From Pelagilacustribacter hypolimneticus (GTDB lineage Bacteria > Pseudomonadota > Alphaproteobacteria > Pelagibacterales > Pelagibacteraceae), in the NCBI GenBank assembly GCA_965235125.1, contig CBDDXH010000027.1, positions 1 through 12,195 of the forward strand: a stretch of 12,195 nucleotides of DNA, written 5' to 3'. The position numbers and the translations under genes are program-made. Positions 6,797 to 12,195 of this stretch are shown piece by piece. How positions within the stretch are numbered: position 1 is the first letter of the stretch; each line of letters opens with the position of its first letter. The notes below the pieces were generated by a model. The model saw only the letters and a program-made list of their open reading frames with translations, did not search any database and was not told the DNA's origin.

Positions 6797-7871
6797 TAAG
6801 AATTTTTTTTAGTTCAGATATTAATTTTAAGTTTTCTTTGTTATTGCCAATGGTAACTCTTAAAGAATTTTTTAAAGAGTATACATCCATTTGTCTTAAT
6901 AAAATTCCTTTTTTAGCTAATGCAAAAAAAACTTGTTTTGAATTTTTTTTAACTCTATCAAAATTAATTAACAAAAAATTTACGCTAGTTCTATTTGTAT
7001 GAATATTTAATTGTTCAAATATTTCGTAAAACTTTTTTGACCATTTTCTAATATGATTTATCTCTTTGTTGAGCCAAATTACGTCTTTTAAAGCAACTGA
7101 AGCTGCAAATAACGCTGGCCGGCTAACATTAAAAGGAGGTTTAACTTTATATAAAGCATTTATTATATCTCTTGATGAATGTGCCCAACCTACTCGTAAA
7201 CCAGCAAGACCATAGATTTTTGAGAATGTTCTTGTTATTATAACATTTTTAGATCTAGAAAATAATTTTAGTCCATTCTCATAATCATTAAAATTTATAT
7301 ACTCGAAATAAGCATCATCAACTACTAACAAAATATCGCTTCTTAATTTTTTTCTTAATCTTAGCATTTCATTTTTACTTATATAAGTTCCTGTTGGATT
7401 ATTAGGATTTGCAATGAAAACGATTTTGGTTCTGGCGGTAACACACGAGAGAATGTTATCTACAGAACAAGTAAGATTATTTTCAGAGGCGTATATTGGT
7501 TTTGCAAAATTAATTTTGCTATAAATTCTATAAATAATAAAACTATATTGTGACATTACAACTTCGTCGTTTTTATTTAAAAAAGCTTTGCAAATAAGTT
7601 CAAAGACTTGATCTGAACCATTACCTAGAATAATTCTATTTACGTCTAATTTAAATTTTTTTGCTATGACTTTTCTTAAAAAAGTACCATCTGAATCTGG
7701 ATATCTTTTAAAGTTTTTCGCAACTTTAATATATTCTTTAACAGCTTTTGGGCTTGGGCCTAGAGCAGATTCATTTGCAGATAATTTAATTTTAGCAAAT
7801 TTCTGTTTAAATAAACTTAATCCAGCAACATATTTTTCTGCATCAAGGTTTTTAGGTTTAGGTAGTTTCAT
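6789..7871 (-). CDS. hisC: HisC-type aminotransferase (histidinol-phosphate / aromatic aminotransferase)
   Basis: A 360-residue fold-type I PLP aminotransferase of the HisC family. Motifs are LSANESALGPSP at 30-41 (substrate arm), GNGSDQ at 83-88 (cofactor phosphate), NPNNPTG at 155-161, DDAY at 185-188 with the Asp that contacts the PLP nitrogen, and the Schiff-base Lys218 in TFSKIYGLAGLRVGW with Arg226. Length is normal and the start before KPKNLDAEKYVAGL fits the family. It is co-transcribed with tyrA, overlapping it by eight bases, and no other his gene is nearby. Family members can transaminate histidinol phosphate, 4-hydroxyphenylpyruvate, phenylpyruvate or prephenate. The tyrA coupling suggests it serves aromatic amino acids, possibly alongside histidine synthesis; that is inference. 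It is divergent from the SAM-regulated metX, with 182 bases between starts. Confidence 0.93.
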   Translation of the reverse strand: MKLPKPKNLDAEKYVAGLSLFKQKFAKIKLSANESALGPSPKAVKEYIKVAKNFKRYPDSDGTFLRKVIAKKFKLDVNRIILGNGSDQVFELICKAFLNKNDEVVMSQYSFIIYRIYSKINFAKPIYASENNLTCSVDNILSCVTARTKIVFIANPNNPTGTYISKNEMLRLRKKLRSDILLVVDDAYFEYINFNDYENGLKLFSRSKNVIITRTFSKIYGLAGLRVGWAHSSRDIINALYKVKPPFNVSRPALFAASVALKDVIWLNKEINHIRKWSKKFYEIFEQLNIHTNRTSVNFLLINFDRVKKNSKQVFFALAKKGILLRQMDVYSLKNSLRVTIGNNKENLKLISELKKILNV

Positions 7872-7936
7872 AATTTATTTAAGTTCATATCTAAAAAGCT
7901 TTACTATTTCTATCTTCATTTTTAATTCTTATAAAA

Positions 7937-7965
7937 TTGACAACTCTAATCCCATCTAGTACAAA
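7937..7965 (+). promoter_or_regulatory. Sigma-70-type promoter of the metX transcript
   Basis: A perfect -35 hexamer TTGACA at 7937-7942 is followed, after a 17-base spacer, by TACAAA at 7960-7965, a four-of-six match to TATAAT. Transcription would start at about 7970-7973, which is the first base pair of the SAM-II aptamer. The spacing and the fit to the riboswitch boundary support it; the -10 is imperfect, so the exact start is an estimate. Confidence 0.65.
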
Positions 7966-7969
7966 GCAT

Positions 7970-8021
7970 TAGCGCTGATTTAACCAAATTGCGAGCGCTA
8001 AGTAAAATTCGCTAAATAGGG
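7970..8021 (+). ncRNA. SAM-II (SAM-alpha) riboswitch aptamer upstream of metX
   Basis: A 52-base H-type pseudoknot matching the SAM-II class found before methionine genes of alphaproteobacteria and marine metagenomes. Stem P1 pairs 7970-7976 (TAGCGCT) with 7994-8000 (AGCGCTA). The conserved loop GATTTAACC (7977-7985) and TTGC (7989-7992) are present, as is the distal strand GCTAAATAGGG (8011-8021). The pseudoknot forms by GC 7991-7992 with GC 8011-8012 and by CC 7984-7985 with the GGG at 8019-8021. It aligns without gaps to the env metX aptamer as I recall it, and one P1 pair changes from C-G to A-U with pairing kept. SAM binding should stabilise the pseudoknot and switch metX off, a feedback loop because MetX leads to methionine and SAM. 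Confidence 0.93.
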
Positions 8022-8037
8022 TCCTGCCCGGTTTAGC
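8011..8037 (+). promoter_or_regulatory. Candidate antiterminator stem of the SAM-II switch
   Basis: GCTAAA at 8011-8016 is exactly complementary to TTTAGC at 8032-8037. The stem continues with a U-G wobble (8017/8031), one A/G mismatch (8018/8030) and GGG 8019-8021 paired with CCC 8027-8029, closing a five-base loop. The left strand is the conserved SAM-binding pseudoknot strand, and the right strand is the 5' arm plus loop of the terminator. This stem therefore cannot coexist with either structure. Without SAM it would form and allow read-through into metX. It is seen by complementarity only. Confidence 0.6.
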
Positions 8038-8051
8038 TGGGCTTTTTTTTT
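8026..8051 (+). terminator. Rho-independent terminator (attenuator) controlled by the SAM-II riboswitch
   Basis: GCCCGG at 8026-8031 pairs with CTGGGC at 8037-8042 (six pairs, one G-U) around the loop TTTAG, followed directly by nine T at 8043-8051. This is the only GC-rich hairpin with a T-run I found in the window. It lies between the aptamer and the metX start codon at 8054, so it acts as a conditional attenuator and does not close off an upstream gene. Confidence 0.87.
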
Positions 8052-8053
8052 AT

Positions 8054-9187
8054 ATGGACTATAAAATTGAAAATATAAAACAAATAATTATAACTAAACC
8101 ACTTGCTTTAGAATGTGGTCAAACTATAAAAGATTTTCCTATTGCTTATGAAACATATGGCAACCTTAATGAAAAAAAAAATAATGCTATTTTAATTTTT
8201 CATGCTCTTACAGGCGATCAGTTTGTTACAAATATCAATCCAATAACCAATAAACAAGGATGGTGGAATACTGCTGTAGGTCCTGAAAAAGCAATAAATA
8301 CAAATAAGTATTTCGTTATATGTGCAAACGTTTTAGGTGGTTGTATGGGTTCATTTGGACCAAAGAGCATTAATAAAGAAAGTAATGAACCGTTTGGATT
8401 AAATTTTCCAGTGATTACAATAAGAGATATGGTCAGAGCACAAGAATCTTTGTTAGAACATCTTCAAATAAATAAACTCTTAAGTGTTTTAGGTGGCTCA
8501 ATGGGTGGGATGCAACTCTTGCAGTTTTGCACCTTATATCCAGAAAAAACTTTTTCTGCTGTACCAATTGCTACTACCGCAAGTCATAATGCACAGCAAA
8601 TTGCATTAAATGAGCTGGCTCGACAAGCAATTATGAGCGACCCTTTGTGGAGTAAAGGTAATTATTATAAAGACAAACAAACTCCAAAAAATGGACTTAC
8701 GGTAGCAAGGATGGCTGCACATATTACTTATATGTCGGATAAAGGTTTGCAAGAAAAATTTGGTCGTAAACTTCAAGAAAAAAAAGATTACAAATTCACT
8801 TTTGATGCTGATTTTCAAATTGAAAGTTATTTAAGACATCAAGGCAAAGTGTTTGTTGAAAGATTTGATGCAAATTCGTATCTCTATATTTCTAGAGCAA
8901 TGGATTATTTTGATTTACCTAAACAATTTAAAAATGGTTTAAGCGAGGCATTCCAAAATCATAAAACTAAATTTCTGGTTATATCTTTTTCTTCAGACTG
9001 GCTATACCCTACAAAAAATAGCAAAGAAATTGTAGTAGCTTTAAATGCTTCTGGAGCTAATGTTGCGTTCGCAGAAATTAATACAGATAAAGGACATGAC
9101 TCCTTTTTAGTTGACGAACCTGAATTTTTAAAAACTATTAAAGGATTTTTAGACTCAAATTTTGAAATATTTAAAAATGAAAAATGA
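8054..9187 (+). CDS. metX: Homoserine O-acyltransferase (MetX; acetyltransferase type)
   Basis: Activates homoserine by O-acylation (normally acetylation from acetyl-CoA), the committed step of methionine synthesis. The 377-residue protein has the alpha/beta-hydrolase fold: HALTGD at 50-55, NVLGGCMGSFGP at 92-103, the nucleophile elbow GGSMGG at 147-152 (Ser149), Asp315 in SSDWLYP and His348 in KGHDSF. The usual GSTGP of the third segment reads GSFGP here (Phe101). Acetyl versus succinyl specificity cannot be settled from these motifs. The chosen ATG comes two bases after the terminator's U-tract and has no Shine-Dalgarno, so control is expected at transcription, through the upstream SAM-II riboswitch. 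The 3' end overlaps metW by 11 bases; metX-metW pairing is the standard arrangement in alphaproteobacteria. Confidence 0.95.
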   Translation: MDYKIENIKQIIITKPLALECGQTIKDFPIAYETYGNLNEKKNNAILIFHALTGDQFVTNINPITNKQGWWNTAVGPEKAINTNKYFVICANVLGGCMGSFGPKSINKESNEPFGLNFPVITIRDMVRAQESLLEHLQINKLLSVLGGSMGGMQLLQFCTLYPEKTFSAVPIATTASHNAQQIALNELARQAIMSDPLWSKGNYYKDKQTPKNGLTVARMAAHITYMSDKGLQEKFGRKLQEKKDYKFTFDADFQIESYLRHQGKVFVERFDANSYLYISRAMDYFDLPKQFKNGLSEAFQNHKTKFLVISFSSDWLYPTKNSKEIVVALNASGANVAFAEINTDKGHDSFLVDEPEFLKTIKGFLDSNFEIFKNEK

Positions 9188-9770
9188 ATTTAAAATTATA
9201 GCAAATTTTCTTCCATCTCAATCTAGAGTACTTGATGTGGGTTGTGGTGACGGAACTCTAATGAAAGCACTTATTGATGAAAAAAGTATTAATGCTAGAG
9301 GCATTGAAATTAATAAAGATAATGTTAAAATATGTATTTCAAAAGGACTGCCAGTAATTGAGGGAAATGCAGAAACTGAGCTTAGTCAATTTCCTAATAA
9401 AGCTTTTGATTTTGTAATTTTAAGTCAAACCCTTCAAGCATTTAATCAGCCAGAAGATGTACTCGAACAATTATTAAGAATTGGTCATAGAGTAGTAATT
9501 TCAATACCTAATTTTGGTTACTGGCAAGTTAGAGCTAAATTATTATTTTTTGGGACAATGCCTATAACTAAATCTCTGCCGTACTCTTGGTATGACACTC
9601 CTAATTTACACATGTGTTCTATAAAAGATTTTTATCAATTTTGTGAAAAAAAAAAAATTAGAATTGATAGAGTTATTGGAATCAATAGTGAAAAAATATC
9701 TTCTATTTTTAAAATTAACTTAGAAATAAAAAACTTATTATCAGAAGTTGGTATTTTTTTAATTAGTTAA
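9177..9770 (+). CDS. metW: MetW, methyltransferase-fold partner of MetX
   Basis: A 197-residue class I SAM-methyltransferase-fold protein of the MetW family. The nucleotide-binding motif VLDVGCGDG is at 18-26, followed by the acidic second strand (GIEIN), the characteristic DFVILSQTLQAF segment and the IPNFGYWQVR motif typical of MetW. MetW is required with MetX for methionine synthesis in several proteobacteria and is thought to assist MetX; a methylation reaction is not established. I chose ATG 9177, overlapping metX by 11 bases, over a TTG at 9162 in the same frame, because MKNEFKIIANFLPSQSRVLD matches the usual short lead before motif I. It shares the SAM-controlled transcript with metX. 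The next gene begins after a single base. Confidence 0.94.
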   Translation: MKNEFKIIANFLPSQSRVLDVGCGDGTLMKALIDEKSINARGIEINKDNVKICISKGLPVIEGNAETELSQFPNKAFDFVILSQTLQAFNQPEDVLEQLLRIGHRVVISIPNFGYWQVRAKLLFFGTMPITKSLPYSWYDTPNLHMCSIKDFYQFCEKKKIRIDRVIGINSEKISSIFKINLEIKNLLSEVGIFLIS

Positions 9771-9771
9771 A

Positions 9772-10536
9772 ATGCTGAAGATTAATATTATTTCTTGTCT
9801 TCAGGATAACTATAGTTACATAATTCAAGATACTAACACTAATATAGTTGGAGTTGTTGATCCTTCCGAATTTAAACCAATTGATAATATTATTAAAAAA
9901 AAATTCAATAAAATTGATTTTATACTTAATACTCATCATCATTTTGACCATATAGGTGGAAATTTAGAATTAAAAAAAAAATATAATTGTAAAATTATAG
10001 GTTCATCAAAAGACGAAAAAAGAATTCCCGGTATAGATATTAAATTGAAACATAATGATGTTTTTAAATTTGGACATGTTGAATTTAAAATTATATTGGT
10101 TCCTGGGCACACAAGTGGTCATATCTGTTTTTACTCTATTAAAGAAAAAATTATTTTTACTGGGGATACATTGTTTTCATTGGGATGTGGCAAGGTATTC
10201 GAAGGAACTTATTCGCAGATGCTAGGGTCAATTAACCAAATTAAAAATTTACCAAAAGATACTAATATTTATTGTGGTCACGAATATACGAAAAAAAATC
10301 TAGACTTTTGTTTAGAAATTGATTCCAATAATCATTTTCTTAAAAAGAAAAAAATATGGGTAAATTCAAAAATAATAAAAAAAAAACCAACATTACCCGT
10401 CTCTATTGAAGAAGAATTAAATACAAATATTTTTTTGAGATGTAATACGCCTGCAATAAAAAAATCTTTAGGTATGGAAAATGCATCAGAGGCGGAAATA
10501 TTCAAAAAACTTCGAGATTTCAAGGATGGTTTTTAG
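9772..10536 (+). CDS. gloB: Hydroxyacylglutathione hydrolase (glyoxalase II)
   Basis: Hydrolyses S-lactoylglutathione to lactate and glutathione, the second step of methylglyoxal detoxification in the cytoplasm. The 254-residue metallo-beta-lactamase-fold protein shows THHHFDH at 54-60 (metal ligands His55, His57, Asp59, His60), His113 in PGHTSGH, Asp132 in FTGDTLF and His170 in YCGHEY, the full binuclear-metal set. CGKVFEGT at 139-146 and the C-terminal glyoxalase II domain (LRCNTPAIKKSL) mark the GloB branch rather than a generic metallo-hydrolase. It follows metW after one base, so it is probably read from the SAM-controlled transcript. A functional link to methionine is not obvious and co-location may only reflect genome packing. 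Confidence 0.93.
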   Translation: MLKINIISCLQDNYSYIIQDTNTNIVGVVDPSEFKPIDNIIKKKFNKIDFILNTHHHFDHIGGNLELKKKYNCKIIGSSKDEKRIPGIDIKLKHNDVFKFGHVEFKIILVPGHTSGHICFYSIKEKIIFTGDTLFSLGCGKVFEGTYSQMLGSINQIKNLPKDTNIYCGHEYTKKNLDFCLEIDSNNHFLKKKKIWVNSKIIKKKPTLPVSIEEELNTNIFLRCNTPAIKKSLGMENASEAEIFKKLRDFKDGF

Positions 10537-10546
10537 CGGTATCACC

Positions 10547-10574
10547 TTGACTTAAAATTCTTTCAAGTTATATT
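10547..10574 (+). promoter_or_regulatory. Sigma-70-type promoter for rplU-rpmA
   Basis: TTGACT at 10547-10552 (five of six to TTGACA) and TATATT at 10569-10574 (five of six to TATAAT) are separated by 16 bases in the 62-base gap after gloB. The predicted start, about 10581, leaves a leader of roughly 18 bases before the rplU ATG at 10599. No terminator separates gloB from this promoter, so upstream read-through is possible. Confidence 0.65.
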
Positions 10575-10598
10575 GCATTAATTTTTAAAAAAAAATTT

Positions 10599-11009
10599 AT
10601 GTCATTTGCAATATTTGAAACAGGCGGGAAACAATACAAGGCATCCGCGAGTAAAATTATAGAGATAGAAAAGTTGGATGCTGAAATAGGTAAAACTATT
10701 CAATTTAAAAATGTTTTATTATTAAATGATAGTAAAACTACAGAAGTTGGAAATCCAAATATAGACGGAGCTATTGTTGAGGCCAAATTACTAGATAATG
10801 TTAAAGATAGAACTGTTTTAGTTTTTCATAAAAGAAGAAGAAAACATTCAAGAAAAATGAATGGACATAGACAAAGGCATTCAAAAATTCAAATTACAAA
10901 AATCTTGTCTAAAGATGGAAAAATTATAGCTGAAGCTAAACCAATTGATTTAAAAGTAAAAGTATCGACTCAAGATAAAAAAACTACTAAAAAAGATTTA
11001 AAAAAATAG
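10599..11009 (+). CDS. rplU: Large-subunit ribosomal protein bL21
   Basis: Structural protein of the 50S subunit that binds 23S rRNA. The family start MSFAIFETGGKQYK is intact, as are the central VGNP segment (50-53) and the basic rRNA-binding stretch FHKRRRKHSRKMNGHRQRHS at 76-95, ending in the conserved IQITKI. The core finishes at about residue 103. It is followed by a 33-residue lysine-rich, low-complexity tail (KVSTQDKKTTKKDLKK at its end), making 136 residues against roughly 103 in the shortest bacterial forms; tails of this kind are known in alphaproteobacterial bL21. It is followed by rpmA after nine bases and preceded by its own likely promoter. Confidence 0.97.
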   Translation: MSFAIFETGGKQYKASASKIIEIEKLDAEIGKTIQFKNVLLLNDSKTTEVGNPNIDGAIVEAKLLDNVKDRTVLVFHKRRRKHSRKMNGHRQRHSKIQITKILSKDGKIIAEAKPIDLKVKVSTQDKKTTKKDLKK

Positions 11010-11018
11010 AAAAATTAA

Positions 11019-11273
11019 ATGGCAACAAAAAAAGCTGGTGGATCGTCGCGTAATGGCCGAGATAGTAAGGGCCGAAGACTTGGTGTTAAAATATATGGTG
11101 ACCAAACTGTTGTTCCAGGAAATATTTTAGTAAGACAAAGAGGAACGCGTATTCATGCTGGGGAAAATGTCGGCATGGGTACTGATCATACTTTATTTTC
11201 TTTAGTAAAAGGTAAAGTTAAATTTAAAAAATCGAAATTAAACAGAACATTTGTTTCTGTTATTCCCAATTAA
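11019..11273 (+). CDS. rpmA: Large-subunit ribosomal protein bL27
   Basis: A 50S protein whose flexible N-terminus reaches the peptidyl-transferase centre. The start MATKKAGGSSRNGRDSKGRR is the canonical short N-terminus, with no leader needing protease removal as in Firmicutes. GNILVRQRGTRIHAGENVGMG follows in the core at 35-55. At 84 residues the length is standard. The gene lies nine bases after rplU and about 40 bases before obgE, the usual rplU-rpmA-obgE order in bacteria. Confidence 0.98.
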   Translation: MATKKAGGSSRNGRDSKGRRLGVKIYGDQTVVPGNILVRQRGTRIHAGENVGMGTDHTLFSLVKGKVKFKKSKLNRTFVSVIPN

Positions 11274-11277
11274 GCAT

Positions 11278-11302
11278 ATAAATAACCTCAGTTATTTATT
11301 TT
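11278..11302 (+). terminator. Weak AT-rich hairpin between rpmA and obgE
   Basis: ATAAATAAC at 11278-11286 pairs perfectly with GTTATTTAT at 11291-11299 around the loop CTCA, followed by a short TTT run. Nine pairs with only one G-C make it thermodynamically weak. It could be a partial terminator or processing site that lowers obgE relative to the ribosomal genes, or chance in AT-rich DNA. Confidence 0.35.
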
Positions 11303-11313
11303 AAAAATCTACA

Positions 11314-12195
11314 ATGAAATTTTTAGATCAAGCAAAAATCTATATTAAAGCTGGAAATGGAGGATCGGGATCAGCTAGCTTTAGAAGAGAAAAATTTATC
11401 GAATTTGGAGGACCTGATGGAGGTGATGGAGGGGATGGAGGTTCAATTGTTTTTGAATCGGAAAGAAATTTAAATACATTAATTGATTTTAGATACGCTC
11501 AACATTTTAAAGCTGAAGACGGATATATTGGTACTAAAAGAAAACGAACAGGAGCGGCTGGAAAAGATTTGATAATTAAAGTTCCAGTTGGCACTCAAAT
11601 CTACGAAGAAGATAATAATACTTTAATCTATGATTTTACTAAAAACAAAGAAAGATATTTAGTGGCAGCGGGAGGAAGACATGGACTTGGTAATACCAGA
11701 TTTAAAAGCTCAACTAATAGGGCGCCAACAAAAAAAACAAATGGTAAATTGGGTGAAGAATTTTGGGTGTGGCTTCAATTAAAAGTTATAGCCGATGTTG
11801 GAATAATTGGCATGCCAAACGCTGGGAAATCTAGTTTACTTGCAGCTATAACTAGAGCGAGACCTAAAATAGCAAGCTATCCATTCACAACTTTGGATCC
11901 TAACTTAGGTGTTTCTTATTATGATAATAAAGAAGTTACTCTAGCCGATATACCTGGAATAATAGAGGGTGCACATGAAGGAGTTGGACTTGGAGATAAA
12001 TTTCTTCGCCATATTGAAAGATGTAAAATATTGTTACATTTAATAGATTTATCTGAAGAAAAAATTGAAGAAAATTATTTAAAAGTAAGAAATGAATTAT
12101 CTAAATATGATAAAAATTTAACTAAAAAGAAAGAGATTATTGTATTTAATAAATCAGATTTGTTTGAAAAAAAAGAAATAGAAGAAAAATTGAAA
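11314..12195 (+). CDS. obgE: Obg-family GTPase ObgE/CgtA, 5' part (runs off window)
   Basis: A ribosome-associated GTPase that acts in late 50S assembly and stress response. Reading from ATG 11314, 294 codons are open to the window edge with no stop. The N-terminal Obg domain shows FLDQAKIYIKAGNGGSGS and the glycine-rich GGPDGGDGGDGGS at 32-44, then the GTPase domain: G1 GMPNAGKS at 166-173, switch region YPFTT at 189-193, G3 DIPG at 212-215 followed by IIEGAHEGVGLG, and G4 NKSD at 279-282. G5 and the C-terminus lie outside the window; complete relatives usually have some tens of residues more. It directly follows rpmA, the standard neighbour, separated by a weak hairpin. No Shine-Dalgarno is visible. 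Confidence 0.97.
   Translation, partial: MKFLDQAKIYIKAGNGGSGSASFRREKFIEFGGPDGGDGGDGGSIVFESERNLNTLIDFRYAQHFKAEDGYIGTKRKRTGAAGKDLIIKVPVGTQIYEEDNNTLIYDFTKNKERYLVAAGGRHGLGNTRFKSSTNRAPTKKTNGKLGEEFWVWLQLKVIADVGIIGMPNAGKSSLLAAITRARPKIASYPFTTLDPNLGVSYYDNKEVTLADIPGIIEGAHEGVGLGDKFLRHIERCKILLHLIDLSEEKIEENYLKVRNELSKYDKNLTKKKEIIVFNKSDLFEKKEIEEKLK

Noticed and set aside
7666..7959. 97-codon + strand open frame spanning the hisC 5' end and part of the leader
   Set aside because: Most of it is antisense to hisC, and its end lies in the metX promoter region; no family resemblance and no promoter of its own.
7970..8021. SAM-V riboswitch, also known from SAR11
   Set aside because: SAM-V shares the pseudoknot core with SAM-II, but the P1 stem, GATTTAACC loop and spacing here follow the SAM-II metX aptamer. 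I see no second aptamer in tandem.
8606..8818. Open frame on the - strand inside metX
   Set aside because: It is antisense to conserved metX coding sequence; composition looks like a reverse-complement shadow.
9162..9176. TTG start that would lengthen MetW by five residues
   Set aside because: ATG 9177 gives the normal MetW N-terminus and a shorter overlap with metX; the five extra residues (as MKYLK) have no family support.
9763..9951. Open frame on the - strand across the metW/gloB junction
   Set aside because: It is antisense to the gloB 5' end, including sequence coding for its metal-binding region; no supporting motif.
10332..10523. Open frame on the - strand inside the gloB 3' end
   Set aside because: It is antisense to the conserved glyoxalase II C-terminal domain; no independent evidence.
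1..12195. Mobile elements, CRISPR arrays, tRNA or rRNA genes, prophage or defence modules
   Set aside because: Reading through the window I found no direct-repeat arrays, transposase or integrase motifs, cloverleaf-like sequence or rRNA signatures; every long frame is accounted for by a core gene.

Overview
The window is strongly AT-rich and densely packed. Genes are separated by a few bases or overlap, Shine-Dalgarno sites are mostly absent, and lysine, isoleucine and asparagine codons are abundant. Together with the protein families and gene order (tlpA / argH-lptM-lysA, hisC-tyrA beside metX-metW, a SAM-II riboswitch, a HIG1-type membrane protein, Coq7), this points to a streamlined marine alphaproteobacterium of the SAR11 (Pelagibacterales) type. 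That assignment is an inference from style and content; no rRNA gene is present.

Layout. Positions 1-389 hold the 3' part of coq7 (ubiquinone hydroxylation). It meets, with no gap, a leftward pair: an alpha/beta-hydrolase esterase (1023-1676) and a zinc-ribbon HNH endonuclease (390-959). A 66-residue HIG1-family membrane protein (1699-1899) reads right and overlaps the stop of a leftward TlpA-like thioredoxin (1896-2423). A rightward operon follows: argH (2454-3842), a 37-residue LptM-like lipoprotein gene (3839-3952), lysA (3958-5187) and plsC (5187-5894). Its members overlap or lie five bases apart. A leftward pair, hisC-tyrA (7871 down to 5891), ends by overlapping the plsC stop.

The largest non-coding stretch (7872-8053) is the most informative part. 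It holds a promoter with a perfect -35 box, a SAM-II riboswitch starting at about the predicted transcription start, and an intrinsic terminator whose U-tract ends two bases before the metX start codon. The last conserved strand of the aptamer can instead pair with the terminator's 5' arm and loop, so a complete SAM-dependent OFF switch can be read from the sequence. Downstream are metX (8054-9187), metW (9177-9770) and gloB (9772-10536), in one tight unit. A new promoter then starts rplU (10599-11009), rpmA (11019-11273) and obgE (11314 to the window edge, incomplete), the usual ribosome/GTPase cluster.

Functionally, this is core metabolism: amino-acid synthesis (arginine, lysine, tyrosine, possibly histidine, methionine), envelope lipid and lipopolysaccharide support, quinone synthesis, thiol chemistry and ribosome assembly. 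I see no mobile element, CRISPR array, tRNA, rRNA or defence system. No intergenic gap exceeds 300 bases. I found no convincing new multi-gene system; the best leads are the riboswitch architecture and the very small lipoprotein gene.
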